Below, piece by piece: positions 6,577 to 14,153 of a stretch of 19,664 bases of DNA. Made by a program: the position numbers and the translations under genes. Source of the DNA: Actinomycetota bacterium (GTDB lineage Bacteria; Actinomycetota; Humimicrobiia; Humimicrobiales; Humimicrobiaceae); NCBI GenBank assembly GCA_023475715.1, contig JAMCVO010000592.1:1-19664 (forward strand). Direction: 5' to 3'. The stretch's first letter is position 1; each line of letters opens with the position of its first letter. Under the pieces are notes generated by a model that did no database searches, was not told the DNA's origin, and saw only the letters and a program-made list of their open reading frames with translations.

Positions 6577-7380
6577 TCAACTAGTATTTCTGGATTTAAA
6601 ACAAAATTTCTCTATCGCTTCGGAAACCCCGTCATTATCATTATCTTTAACAATAAAATCTGCGGCAGATTTCATTACTTCAGATGCATTACCCATAGCG
6701 ACCCCAATTCCTGCAAGTTTTATCATTCCTAAATCAGACTCACTGTCTCCGATTGCCATTATATTCTTGCTGCTGATTTTCAGGATCTTTAAAATTTTTT
6801 TCAGTGCAGAAGCCTTTCCAGCCATTTTGTTATAGGCTGCAAGAAAATAAGGTCCCCCTCTCCTGATTTTGAGATCTCCCCTAAAATTTTCTGATAACAC
6901 TTTATTAAATATATGATTTTCCTGGACTGTTGCTGTAACCAGCAAAACCTGCTTTGTAATATTTGCATCCAATAAATCACCAGTCAATTTTGGCTGCTCG
7001 CCAGTTTCCCAAACATATTTTAAATAAGGATTATCACTTTCATAATATACAAAACCATCAATACAACTGGAACAGAACCCAATATTATACTTCCTGGCCA
7101 GCTCAACCATTTTTTTATAATGTTTAAATGGAATTTTTTTTGTAAATATCGGAGTTAAATCAGAGTCTATAATTGCTGCTCCGGCCGAAGCTATCTGAGG
7201 ATCCTTTAAATTCAGGGAAGTGATTAATTTTTTCACCCAATACGTGGTTTTAGCGGTAGTAATTATTACTCTAATATTATTTTCAAGACATCTGGAAATT
7301 GATTGTTTGTTCCTGTCACTTATATTTGAACTTGAATCAAATAATGTTCCGTCCAGATCTATTGCTACTAACTTAATCAA
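6577..7380 (-). CDS. HAD-superfamily phosphatase, Cof type (class IIB)
   Basis: A 267-residue cytoplasmic phosphatase, likely acting on sugar phosphates. Motif I is DLDGT at 8-12 (nucleophile D8, acid/base D10), motif II T41 in IITTAK, motif III K189, and motif IV GDSESD at 211-216, where many relatives have GDSxND. The large cap domain (about 84-188) between motifs II and III marks the Cof/IIB class. The start is a TTG at 7380, supported by AAGGAG five bases upstream and by the motif I aspartate at position 8, as usual for the family. It is the first gene of the minus-strand sugar locus and lies 77 bases before the ROK regulator. It may dephosphorylate the incoming sugar or relieve sugar-phosphate stress; the substrate is unknown. 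Confidence 0.9.
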   Translation of the reverse strand: MIKLVAIDLDGTLFDSSSNISDRNKQSISRCLENNIRVIITTAKTTYWVKKLITSLNLKDPQIASAGAAIIDSDLTPIFTKKIPFKHYKKMVELARKYNIGFCSSCIDGFVYYESDNPYLKYVWETGEQPKLTGDLLDANITKQVLLVTATVQENHIFNKVLSENFRGDLKIRRGGPYFLAAYNKMAGKASALKKILKILKISSKNIMAIGDSESDLGMIKLAGIGVAMGNASEVMKSAADFIVKDNDNDGVSEAIEKFCFKSRNTS

Positions 7381-7389
7381 TTTGGCTCC

Positions 7390-7447
7390 TTGATTTTATT
7401 TTAATATGCCAAAATCAAAAGGATAATGCAGGTAAAAATAAAGTCAA
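7390..7447 (-). promoter_or_regulatory. Predicted promoter with inverted repeat upstream of the HAD gene
   Basis: On the minus strand TTGACT (7447-7442) and TATCCT (7425-7420) are separated by 16 bases and would start transcription near 7413, about 30 bases before the HAD start. An 8-bp inverted repeat (TTGATTTT at 7390-7397, its complement at 7411-7418) covers the start point and could be an operator. This could drive the whole HAD-ROK-cupin-transporter series. Confidence 0.4.
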
Positions 7448-7459
7448 CCGTGCCACTAC

Positions 7460-7942
7460 TCATATCCAGTTTATATTTATTATATTTCTTAATAATTTAA
7501 ACTCAGAGTCTCCTGTAACCAATAATGCATTTTTAGCAATGCAGACAGATGCCGCAAAGCAGTCAGCATAAGAAATTGCAAAATTAGCTTTAATATGTGC
7601 AGCCTGCAGCGTAATTTCTTCATCTGCAATTATTATTTCCAGCGGAATTGCTTTTATTCGGGATAAAGCCAATTGAGCACTTTGAAGACCCATTTTTTTC
7701 TCAATAATATAAAGAACTTCACCAAGATTAATAACACAAAGATAAAGGCCGCATTTCCCTTCTGAAGCTTTTTCAAACAAACTTCTGACAAAATCACTGC
7801 CTTTTTCTTCACCCTGAAAATACACCAGTATTGCATAACTGTCCAAAACATAATTAGAAATGCCATTATTGCTGATGCCGCTATCACTATTTTTTAATGA
7901 CAAAGTATTGAAATTACCTTCTTTTACAGTATCAATTTTCAA
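7460..7942 (-). CDS. vapC: PIN-domain toxin, VapC type
   Basis: The toxin half of a type II toxin-antitoxin pair; PIN-domain toxins are Mg-dependent ribonucleases that cleave RNA in the cytoplasm. Acidic active-site residues are present: D34 (YVLDSYAIL), E75 (NLGEVLY), D127 (SYADCFAA) and D145 (VTGDSEF). The frame overlaps the end of the antitoxin gene by 11 bases. The start taken is TTG at 7942, which leaves about 30 residues before the domain, whereas typical VapC proteins begin one or two residues before the VLD motif. No ATG lies closer, so the extension is either real or translation starts at a weak internal codon. The final residues end just after the domain, so the protein looks intact. 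Confidence 0.88.
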   Translation of the reverse strand: MKIDTVKEGNFNTLSLKNSDSGISNNGISNYVLDSYAILVYFQGEEKGSDFVRSLFEKASEGKCGLYLCVINLGEVLYIIEKKMGLQSAQLALSRIKAIPLEIIIADEEITLQAAHIKANFAISYADCFAASVCIAKNALLVTGDSEFKLLRNIININWI

Positions 7943-8168
7943 ACTTTTTATCTTTCTCTCTTTCTTTCAATAAAGCTTCCGTCAGAGAAGAACTCCCTTT
8001 AAAAAGCCCCTCAGTCTCTTTGATCACATCTCTGGGAATTGGAATAATTGATATAACACCACCGTATTCAACTATATTAACTTTATCACCTTTTTTTAAG
8101 CCATATTTTTGTCTTATTTCATTGGGTATTACTACCCAGCCTTTTTTAGATAATATTGAAATTCCCAT
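7932..8168 (-). CDS. vapB: AbrB-type antitoxin, VapB
   Basis: A 78-residue antitoxin paired with the PIN toxin. Residues 1-45 form a SpoVT/AbrB DNA-binding barrel (GWVVIPNEIRQKYGLKKGDK, then VNIVEYGGVISIIPI). The charged C-terminal tail (about 46-78) would wrap the toxin. The ATG at 8168 has an AAAGG site. The toxin frame overlaps it by 11 bases, a standard arrangement that couples translation. An inverted repeat 54-80 bases upstream is a candidate autoregulatory operator. VapB/AbrB is preferred over a global AbrB regulator because of the toxin partner. Confidence 0.88.
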   Translation of the reverse strand: MGISILSKKGWVVIPNEIRQKYGLKKGDKVNIVEYGGVISIIPIPRDVIKETEGLFKGSSSLTEALLKEREKDKKFEN

Positions 8169-8221
8169 TTTAAACCTTTTAATTAATAAAGATTACAAAT
8201 ATAAAAAGTATTTTCTTAAAG

Positions 8222-8248
8222 TATATACTAATTTAAATATAGTATATA
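8222..8248. promoter_or_regulatory. Inverted repeat, candidate VapBC operator
   Basis: TATATACTA (8222-8230) and its complement TAGTATATA (8240-8248) flank a 9-base centre, 54 bases upstream of the antitoxin start. The right-hand part also offers a TATACT-like -10 on the minus strand. Toxin-antitoxin operons are usually repressed by the complex binding such a repeat; this is inferred from position. Confidence 0.5.
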
Positions 8249-8346
8249 TTAAAATAAAATAAATATACACTAGAAATTTTTTTTGAATAATTATAAAATA
8301 ACAATGCCTGCGTTATCAATATTTAGCTAAAACAAAAGTAGCTAAA

Positions 8347-8427
8347 ATGAAATACAGAGTTTTTGGTAAAACTGTTTTTAATATTTCAGAAATATCCCTT
8401 GGAACCTGGCTCAAAGATTCATTTTAA
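8347..8427 (+). pseudogene. Aldo/keto reductase N-terminal remnant
   Basis: A 26-residue plus-strand frame begins MKYRVFGKTVFNISEIS and continues LGTW, the standard N-terminus of the aldo/keto reductase family (consensus like MxYRxLGKTGLxVSxxxLGTW). After GTW, at about base 8409, family similarity ends and the frame runs into antisense of the metallopeptidase gene, stopping at 8425. The remaining ~290 residues are absent from the window. The break falls at the metallopeptidase stop codon (8411), so a deletion or rearrangement joined the two. No ribosome binding site precedes the ATG. It is almost certainly a dead fragment. Confidence 0.78.
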
Positions 8428-9124
8428 TACCATGATCCCTTAGCCATTTTTTACGCACCTTATAATCAGCAAGTATTGTTCCAACCTGTTTCCAGAATTC
8501 AGGCGAATGATTTCTATGAATCAAATGGCTCATTTCATGGACAATTATATAGTCTATCACTAACGGTGGTGCCATAATTATTCTCCAGTTAAAATAAATA
8601 CTGCCACGGGAACTGCAGCTTCCCCACCTTCTCTTTTGTTCTTTTATTTTTATTTTTACCGGCCCTGTGCTAAATTTTGGTTTGTAGTATTCGATTCTTT
8701 TTAATATTACTTTCTCTGCTTCTTTTCTGCACCATCTCTCCATTAGTTTTTTTAATATTGCAGGGTCTTTTGTAGGAGCATAAATTATAAGTATTCCGTC
8801 AGACGGTTTCACCTTAAGTTTTGTAAGGCTGCTGTCAAAAAATAACTGGAGAAAATAGTTTCTTCCAAGATACATGAAGATTTCGCCATCAGCAAATCCC
8901 CTGTTAAACGGAATATAACCGACATCTTCAAAATCCAGCAGCTTTTTCAGGATCCACTTCCCCTTTGATTTGACTTTTTCCTTAATTATATGTTCGGAAA
9001 GTCCCCTGGGAGATAAAACCAATACTTTATCAATTGGTTTAACCTGAATTGCCAAAGTCTTTCTGTTTCTGTATTCCAGTTCAAATTCTATTTTTTTATT
9101 TCCGTATTGAGTTGAAAGTTTCAT
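8411..9124 (-). CDS. YgjP-like zinc metallopeptidase (SprT/M48-like fold)
   Basis: A 237-residue cytoplasmic protein of the YgjP-like family (formerly DUF45). The zinc-binding HEMSH motif is at 196-200 with a further histidine at 206 (HRNHSPEFW), giving HExxH plus a downstream ligand. RRWGSCSSRG at 165-174 and FNWRIIMAPP at about 178-187 are signature segments of the family. The ATG at 9124 gives a normal N-terminal beta-rich domain (residues 1-150). The biological substrate is not well established; in some genomes members accompany restriction systems, but none is present here. Its stop codon abuts the aldo/keto reductase remnant, and the antitoxin gene lies 242 bases further on. Confidence 0.92.
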   Translation of the reverse strand: MKLSTQYGNKKIEFELEYRNRKTLAIQVKPIDKVLVLSPRGLSEHIIKEKVKSKGKWILKKLLDFEDVGYIPFNRGFADGEIFMYLGRNYFLQLFFDSSLTKLKVKPSDGILIIYAPTKDPAILKKLMERWCRKEAEKVILKRIEYYKPKFSTGPVKIKIKEQKRRWGSCSSRGSIYFNWRIIMAPPLVIDYIIVHEMSHLIHRNHSPEFWKQVGTILADYKVRKKWLRDHGIKMNL

Positions 9125-9195
9125 AATTTTTCTAAAAATGACAGTAACAGCTATCCTCTCCGCCTTAGAAGAATTTTAGACATCCGAATATAATT

Positions 9196-9204
9196 ATTAT
9201 ATCA
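9196..9204 (-). promoter_or_regulatory. Extended -10 promoter, metallopeptidase
   Basis: The minus strand reads TGATATAAT, an extended -10 (TGnTATAAT), 72 bases upstream of the metallopeptidase start. No good -35 is seen, which extended -10 promoters do not require. Confidence 0.4.
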
Positions 9205-9309
9205 TTTAATCTATAATAAAACGGTTTATCTACTTTTAAACAAATTTATTTTCAGGAATGTTTCAAATAAGTTTTTAATTACAACAACTAATAATTAAGG
9301 GAGGGGAAA

Positions 9310-9426
9310 ATGGGTGATATGTTTGTAGTTCTTTTTTGGAGCGGCCCGATTGGTATAGGCATATTTTTGATGGGCTTGGGAGTTCTATTTTGGGGCATCA
9401 GTAAAATGTCAAAGAAAAAGGAATAA
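9310..9426 (+). CDS. 38-residue single-span membrane protein
   Basis: An ATG at 9310 follows a near-perfect GGGAGGGG ribosome binding site at normal spacing and opens a frame of 38 residues ending at TAA 9424-9426. The product has a short N-terminus (MGDMFVVLFWSGP), a glycine-rich hydrophobic segment at about 6-28 (IGIGIFLMGLGVLFWG), and a basic tail (SKMSKKKE). This is the pattern of a single-span membrane peptide with its tail in the cytoplasm. It has its own terminator directly after. No family was recognised. The strong start site, amphipathic layout and terminator argue that it is a real gene. Confidence 0.7.
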   Translation: MGDMFVVLFWSGPIGIGIFLMGLGVLFWGISKMSKKKE

Positions 9427-9438
9427 ACAGTAAAGCAG

Positions 9439-9505
9439 ATAAAACCCTAAGTTATTGGATGACTTGTAAGTGAAAATTATAGTAAGAGATAGCTTAGGGT
9501 TTTAT
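9439..9505. terminator. Bidirectional intrinsic terminator
   Basis: A perfect 13-bp inverted repeat, ATAAAACCCTAAG at 9439-9451 and its complement at 9493-9505, extends inward through a G-U pair and three more pairs. On either strand the stem's CTTAGGG arm is followed by TTTTAT, so it can stop transcription from both the small plus-strand gene and the convergent minus-strand YfiH-family gene, whose stop codon (9502-9504) lies inside the arm. The intervening 41 bases are longer than a typical loop. Confidence 0.65.
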
Positions 9506-10233
9506 TTCATCCCTGCAATAAACATCATTGCCTGTACAGGTTCGGATTTATCTTTTCTGTAAGAAAAATAAGTATCTGCCTGGCAGTAAGTACAAACGGA
9601 GCTTACGTATATATTTTCCGGCTTAACGCCGGCTTCTTCCATCTGTCTTTTTGCTATTAGCTTTAAATCAACATAGCTTTTCCCGTCTTTTTTTATGATT
9701 GCCTCGGAATAAGATTTAAATTTTGCCGGAAAATCCTCTTTTACCTCAAAATGACAGACTCCAATTCCCGGCCCTATACCTGCAAGCAACTCTTTGGAAT
9801 TAACACCAAAATTCAATTCCATCTTTTTTATAGCGTTTTCAATGATCTTTTTCTCTAACCCTTTCCACCCGCTGTGGATTAAACCTATCACTTCTTTTTG
9901 AGGGTCAAAAATTACAATGGGTAAACAATCGGCAATAGTTATGGAAAGATAAACATTTTTCTCATTAGTTATTAGACCATCCGTATTGTAAATAAAATTT
10001 CCTCTATCCTCTTTTGTAACTATTTCTGTATTATCTCCATTTACTGACTTAACACCAATAACATTTTTTTCCGAAAGCCCTAATTTACCTAAAAATCTTT
10101 CCCTATTAATTAATGCTCTATCATCTTTCCCAAACTCATAATAGACTTTCATGTTTTTATCTTCTCTTAAAGATAGGGCAATTAAAAGGTTTGGGAATTT
10201 CATAAAATTAGAAAAAGATATATTTTTTTCCAT
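9502..10233 (-). CDS. pgeF: YfiH/PgeF family (multicopper-oxidase-like, purine nucleoside-acting) protein with altered metal site
   Basis: A 243-residue cytoplasmic protein of the laccase-domain family, whose studied members act on purine nucleosides or on a peptidoglycan precursor edit. Family motifs are ADCLP (C103) and IHSGWKG (H120), followed by GPGIGVCHFEV (154-164) and SVCTYCQADTYFSYRKD near the C-terminus. The usual QVHG motif that supplies the first metal histidine is here SVNG at 63-66, so the ligand appears replaced by N65. The ATG at 10233 gives a normal N-terminus. It is divergent from the glycosyltransferase gene and converges on the small membrane gene. Family assignment is strong; catalytic competence is uncertain. 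Confidence 0.88.
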   Translation of the reverse strand: MEKNISFSNFMKFPNLLIALSLREDKNMKVYYEFGKDDRALINRERFLGKLGLSEKNVIGVKSVNGDNTEIVTKEDRGNFIYNTDGLITNEKNVYLSITIADCLPIVIFDPQKEVIGLIHSGWKGLEKKIIENAIKKMELNFGVNSKELLAGIGPGIGVCHFEVKEDFPAKFKSYSEAIIKKDGKSYVDLKLIAKRQMEEAGVKPENIYVSSVCTYCQADTYFSYRKDKSEPVQAMMFIAGMK

Positions 10234-10244
10234 AATTAGAAAAA

Positions 10245-10253
10245 TGGTATAAT
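10245..10253 (+). promoter_or_regulatory. Extended -10 promoter, glycosyltransferase
   Basis: TGGTATAAT, an exact extended -10, lies 93 bases upstream of the plus-strand glycosyltransferase start in the 112-base divergent gap. A proper -35 is not seen. The gene itself has an AGGTGAT ribosome binding site nine bases before its ATG. Confidence 0.45.
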
Positions 10254-10345
10254 ACTTACAAATAAAAATAAAGTTTCAAGGTTTTTTAAAAAATATTTTT
10301 TTGCTAAAATATAGTTTTTAAAATTAAGTTAGGTGATAAATAATA

Positions 10346-11578
10346 ATGGCTAAAGGACAACCTGTTGTATTGATATCAAGTTATGCCCCAAGACTATGCG
10401 GTATTGCTACTTTTGTAGAAGAAGCCAGGGAATTCATTCAAAAAATGTATCCAACCAGAGATGTACTGGTTATCAGCCACATTGATTGTGCTGGAGAGGG
10501 AGTTTTTCCTTTAATTGATATGAAAAATCGTTTCTGGTGGAAACCTGTTGTTAAAAAAATCAAAAAATTAAATCCCTATGTTATTCATATTGAGCATGAA
10601 TACGGCTTATATGAGTATGTTGATGAAAGAGGCATGGGAGATGGAAACCAGGGATTCCTGGAATTGCTTGATGCAATCAGCGATTATCCAATTGTGGTTG
10701 AGCCACATACTATACATGGAAGACTTAAAGATTTCGAAGAAAATTTTATTTACGAACTTTGCAGAAAAGCAGATGTTGTAATTTTTAAGCATGAGTACCA
10801 GAAATGGAGGCTGAACTGGACTTTTTCGCAAAGAAAATGGCAGATGCCAGCAAATATAATGATAGTTCCACATGGAGCAAGGCCTGACATGCAGTGGAAA
10901 ACCGAAGATATCCCAAGATTAAAAGAGGAACTGGGACTTAATAAATTGAAATATTTGAGTAACAACCTGGTTGGCCTGGTTGGATGGATCCAGTCAAATA
11001 AAAGATGGGATATATTAACTTCCATGTGGGAAGAAATATCTCAGGAAATAGCAAAGAGGACAGGACAGTCATGGGATTTATTGGCAGCAGGTGCAATGAG
11101 AGATCCTAATCACTTTTGTGACTATCAGAAATATATACAGGAAATTGAACTTCTGGAACAAAAGGGATTTGCACATCATTATGAATTTATACCCAGGGGA
11201 GAAATTTATTATAAAGTCATGGCTGTTTGTGATTTTATCGTTTTGCCTTCTGTTGATGAAACGCAATCAGGGACTCTTGCAAGAATCATAGCCTTAAATA
11301 AACCATATATAACAACTGCTCCCATGGAAGGGCTTACTGCTCAGACACTTGAGTGTAAGGGCGGATTACTATTTACAACAAAGAAGATGCTGCAAGAAAA
11401 TGTGATAAGACTTGCGTGTGATAAAAATTTAAGGGAAGGGCTTTCAAAAAATCTGAAAAAATATCTTGATGAAGTTGCTTCATGGGAAGTAGTTGCAAAA
11501 CAATATAAATATGCTTATAAACTTGCAAGGCTAAAAAAGATTAAATCCACAGAAGTGAATTTGCCCCCCGATTTTTAA
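10346..11578 (+). CDS. GT-B fold glycosyltransferase (GT4-like)
   Basis: A 410-residue cytoplasmic enzyme predicted to transfer a sugar from an activated donor. The N-terminal half starts VVLISSYAPRLCGIATF (residues 7-23), a shared hallmark with the minus-strand glycosyltransferase at 12678-13865, and continues with HIEHEYGLYEY and VEPHTIHGR. MIVPHGA at about 172-178 opens the C-terminal Rossmann half. The donor-site ETQSG and DFIVLPS segment (about 296-308) stands where GT4 enzymes have their glutamate/glycine nucleotide-sugar loop. The ATG at 10346 has an AGGTGAT site. It converges on and overlaps by four bases the alpha/alpha-toroid gene. Donor and acceptor are unknown; the GH130 neighbour suggests mannose. 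Confidence 0.88.
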   Translation: MAKGQPVVLISSYAPRLCGIATFVEEAREFIQKMYPTRDVLVISHIDCAGEGVFPLIDMKNRFWWKPVVKKIKKLNPYVIHIEHEYGLYEYVDERGMGDGNQGFLELLDAISDYPIVVEPHTIHGRLKDFEENFIYELCRKADVVIFKHEYQKWRLNWTFSQRKWQMPANIMIVPHGARPDMQWKTEDIPRLKEELGLNKLKYLSNNLVGLVGWIQSNKRWDILTSMWEEISQEIAKRTGQSWDLLAAGAMRDPNHFCDYQKYIQEIELLEQKGFAHHYEFIPRGEIYYKVMAVCDFIVLPSVDETQSGTLARIIALNKPYITTAPMEGLTAQTLECKGGLLFTTKKMLQENVIRLACDKNLREGLSKNLKKYLDEVASWEVVAKQYKYAYKLARLKKIKSTEVNLPPDF

Positions 11579-12612
11579 ATAACTTTAGCTACTGGCGAGT
11601 CCAGACCCAGTCTTTTTGCGGCAAGATATGCCATTAAAAAACATATATTTGATTCAGCTCCCTGGTTTAAATTTACACCTTCAGGAATTAATGCATCGTA
11701 ACAGGCAAAATTTTCATCTATAAGTGGAATGCTGTTTATATTATTGCCCCAAAACCATTTGTACCATTTTTCAGCCCAGAACAAATATATATTATCTTTT
11801 GTTGCATAATATGCTTTTTCAAGACAGCAAACCATATATCCTGGATCAATAGGCTGCTGGTCAAACAAAGCTTTATTGCCGCCTCTGGTATACCAGCCTT
11901 TATTTCCAACAGATGAGGGAATCTTATTTTCCTGGCAATTGTTTATTAAGAATTCCGTTGTTCTTTCTGCGATTTCAAAGCTGATTTTGCATTTTCTTTT
12001 AAGATAAATTTCCCATAACGTCCATGGAATGAGAGCATTTGCATATACAAGATAATCTTCAAACCATTCCCAATTATCAGAATGTGTTTCAAAATAATAA
12101 TTATGCAGTTTTACTTTTAGTTCCTTTTCTAAACTGCACTGGGAATCAAGATTTAATAAACCTAATAATGCTGCTGATATTGCTCTTGGGGAAGTCCAGC
12201 TATGAGCATCTCCAGTTAAATTTTTAATAATTTCCATAATATTTTTATTCCCGTTATTTTCTGTTGCCAGAAGGGACCATAATGTCAGACCATAAGCTTC
12301 TTTTATATTCTGTTTTGAATTATATTCTTCATTTTTAAATAAACCATCTTCAAATAAACCCCTACTATTATTTTCATAATAAAAATGGTGAAGTAAACCA
12401 TCTTCTCTTTTTGCTTTCGTAATGAAATTTAAATAAATCCTCTTTAAATTTTCGTCTTTAAACTCATTAGCAACAATAAGAGCTCGCGCCTGATCTTCTA
12501 TAGCATATCCAAATTCAGGATTGGGTTCATTCAACCTTCCATGCTGATAAATTCCGATATCCGTAGTCATTGATTTTATTTTTTTTAGAGGATCCATAGA
12601 ACTTTTTGCCAA
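11575..12612 (-). CDS. Alpha/alpha-toroid (six-hairpin glycosidase-like) protein
   Basis: A 345-residue all-helical protein with repeated aromatic and Asn/Trp-rich helices. The N-terminal MTTDIGIYQHGRLNEPNPEF (about 15-34) followed by GYAIEDQARALIVA resembles a segment that, from memory, is found fused to or beside GT4-type glycosyltransferases in other bacteria (TDDTGIxQHA...GYxTDDNARALI). WSLL, SWTSPRAISAAL and NLNQGAESNICFLMA mark further helices. There is no signal peptide, so it acts in the cytoplasm. The TTG at 12612 is used here; ATG six codons in (12597) is equally possible because neither has a ribosome binding site and a stop lies just upstream. Role as glycosidase or glycan-binding scaffold is unproven. 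Confidence 0.75.
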   Translation of the reverse strand: MAKSSMDPLKKIKSMTTDIGIYQHGRLNEPNPEFGYAIEDQARALIVANEFKDENLKRIYLNFITKAKREDGLLHHFYYENNSRGLFEDGLFKNEEYNSKQNIKEAYGLTLWSLLATENNGNKNIMEIIKNLTGDAHSWTSPRAISAALLGLLNLDSQCSLEKELKVKLHNYYFETHSDNWEWFEDYLVYANALIPWTLWEIYLKRKCKISFEIAERTTEFLINNCQENKIPSSVGNKGWYTRGGNKALFDQQPIDPGYMVCCLEKAYYATKDNIYLFWAEKWYKWFWGNNINSIPLIDENFACYDALIPEGVNLNQGAESNICFLMAYLAAKRLGLDSPVAKVI

Positions 12613-12677
12613 TATGATTTAAAAACGATTTTTAATTTTTTTAGTAAAAAATTTTAGTTTAATAATGTTAAAAGATT

Positions 12678-13865
12678 CTATACTTTGTATTTGCTTATAA
12701 CTTCATCGAATAATTCGAGGTGCTGAAGGGCTACATTATACCAGGTCATCAATCTCCCGAATTTATATGTTTTCCTTTCAATTGCTGATTTTTTTTGAGG
12801 GTTGCTGCATATATCTATTACGGCATCCGCAATAGCCTGAGAATTCCGGAAGGGTACAATTATGCCTCTTCCCTGTGCCAGGACATCTTTTGCATATAAA
12901 TATGGAGTTGAAATACATACTTTCCCTGCTCCGATTGCATACGCCAGAGCACCTGAAGCAGATTGCTGCGGGTTCAGATATGGCGTTATATATATGTCTA
13001 TTACTTTTAACCATTCAATGAGATCTTCCAAAGTTAGATACTCATTTATAAATTTTACATTCTCCTGCAATTTACTCTGTTTTATTTTTTCTTTTAGAAA
13101 ATTCCTGTATTTTTCACCTTCTCCCTGCAATACTACCGGATGTGTCTGGCCGATTATCAGATAAAGAACGTTGGGGTAATACTTTTTTATCTCTCTTAGA
13201 GCTTCTATCGTGTATTCAATTCCTTTGACTTCCGACAAAAGATTTATATTCCCGAGAATTATTCTGCCAGCTAAATTTTTTTTCTTTTTATATTTATCGG
13301 TAGGCTCCAGAGCTATATCGGGAACACCATGGGGGATAATTTCTATTTTTTCTTTTGGGTAGTTATATCTTGTTATAAGTTTCTGCAAGCTGTCGGGCAT
13401 CATAACTATTACTTTTTCTGCAAATTTAATTACATCCTTTAGGACTAAACCATATCCTTTATTGGCATCATCAGGTATTGTGTGAGCAGTAACGATTAAG
13501 GGTTTTTTTATCATTTCTATCAGTTTAATAATATATCCCCCAAATTCACCGCCATATAGGCCGAATTCATGCTCTAAAACAACTATATCTGCTCTGGATT
13601 TATTAATTTGCTCAGCAGCTTTAGTATATGAATCAATTTTATACTGATTGATTTTAAATTTAACTTCCGGAGGATAATCAATTTTATCTTCCGGCCTGAT
13701 TAATGCCAGAATCCCTGCTTTGGAGTATGGATTTATAAGGTTGATAGCTCTGGTTAAATCTTTTGTATAAGTAGCAATACCGCATTTTCTCGGCACATAT
13801 GATGATATGTATATCCCATTTATGCTTTTACTTTTTTCTCTTAAAACTTTCTTGAGTTTTCCCAA
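12678..13865 (-). CDS. GT-B fold glycosyltransferase (GT4-like), paralogue of the 10346 gene
   Basis: A 395-residue cytoplasmic glycosyltransferase. The N-terminus after a basic leader reads GIYISSYVPRKCGIATY (about 17-33), matching the plus-strand paralogue, followed by VVLEHEFGLYGG (94-105), VTAHTI (124-129) and EIIPHGVPD (176-184). A C-terminal QQSASGALAYAIGAGK segment (about 302-317) is the donor-binding loop. The start is TTG at 13865, supported by AGAGGTG four to five bases upstream. It is transcribed ahead of the toroid gene (65-base gap), so the two probably form an operon. The GH130 phosphorylase is divergent from it across a 288-base gap. Together they suggest assembly of a mannose-containing glycan. 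Confidence 0.9.
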   Translation of the reverse strand: MGKLKKVLREKSKSINGIYISSYVPRKCGIATYTKDLTRAINLINPYSKAGILALIRPEDKIDYPPEVKFKINQYKIDSYTKAAEQINKSRADIVVLEHEFGLYGGEFGGYIIKLIEMIKKPLIVTAHTIPDDANKGYGLVLKDVIKFAEKVIVMMPDSLQKLITRYNYPKEKIEIIPHGVPDIALEPTDKYKKKKNLAGRIILGNINLLSEVKGIEYTIEALREIKKYYPNVLYLIIGQTHPVVLQGEGEKYRNFLKEKIKQSKLQENVKFINEYLTLEDLIEWLKVIDIYITPYLNPQQSASGALAYAIGAGKVCISTPYLYAKDVLAQGRGIIVPFRNSQAIADAVIDICSNPQKKSAIERKTYKFGRLMTWYNVALQHLELFDEVISKYKV

Positions 13866-14153
13866 ATAACACCTCTTAGCACCCTTATTACAATTCTGAA
13901 ATTACGATCCCAATGATATAATACTGATACTGCAATACTCTGAGGAAATTTTATTTTATTCACTATAGATTATATCATAAATTACTTTCAAGCTCTCCCC
14001 ATATTGGCCATACTGGATACCATACTTCGGTATTGCCATAATCCATATATCAGGTTATAGTAAAGTTGCTGGTATGTAATTAAAACAAAGGTAATACACC
14101 GGTTATTGATAATTAATGGCAGGTCTCTGTCTATAAAATTACCAAGATAAAAT
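13866..14153. promoter_or_regulatory. Divergent promoter region between glycosyltransferase and GH130 genes
   Basis: This 288-base gap contains no convincing gene. An extended -10 (TGATATAAT) reads leftward at 13977-13969, 104 bases before the glycosyltransferase, and another reads rightward at 13914-13922. Five CCATA motifs lie at 13999, 14008, 14020, 14036 and 14043, and a GATACC/GGTATT dyad at about 14016-14032 sits among them. A shared regulator binding here would explain co-control of the divergent genes. Confidence 0.4.

Noticed and set aside
8324..8347. A 9-base direct repeat (TAGCTAAAA twice, 15 bases apart), considered as a target-site duplication
   Set aside because: There are only a few bases between the copies and no mobile-element sequence; likely chance in AT-rich DNA.
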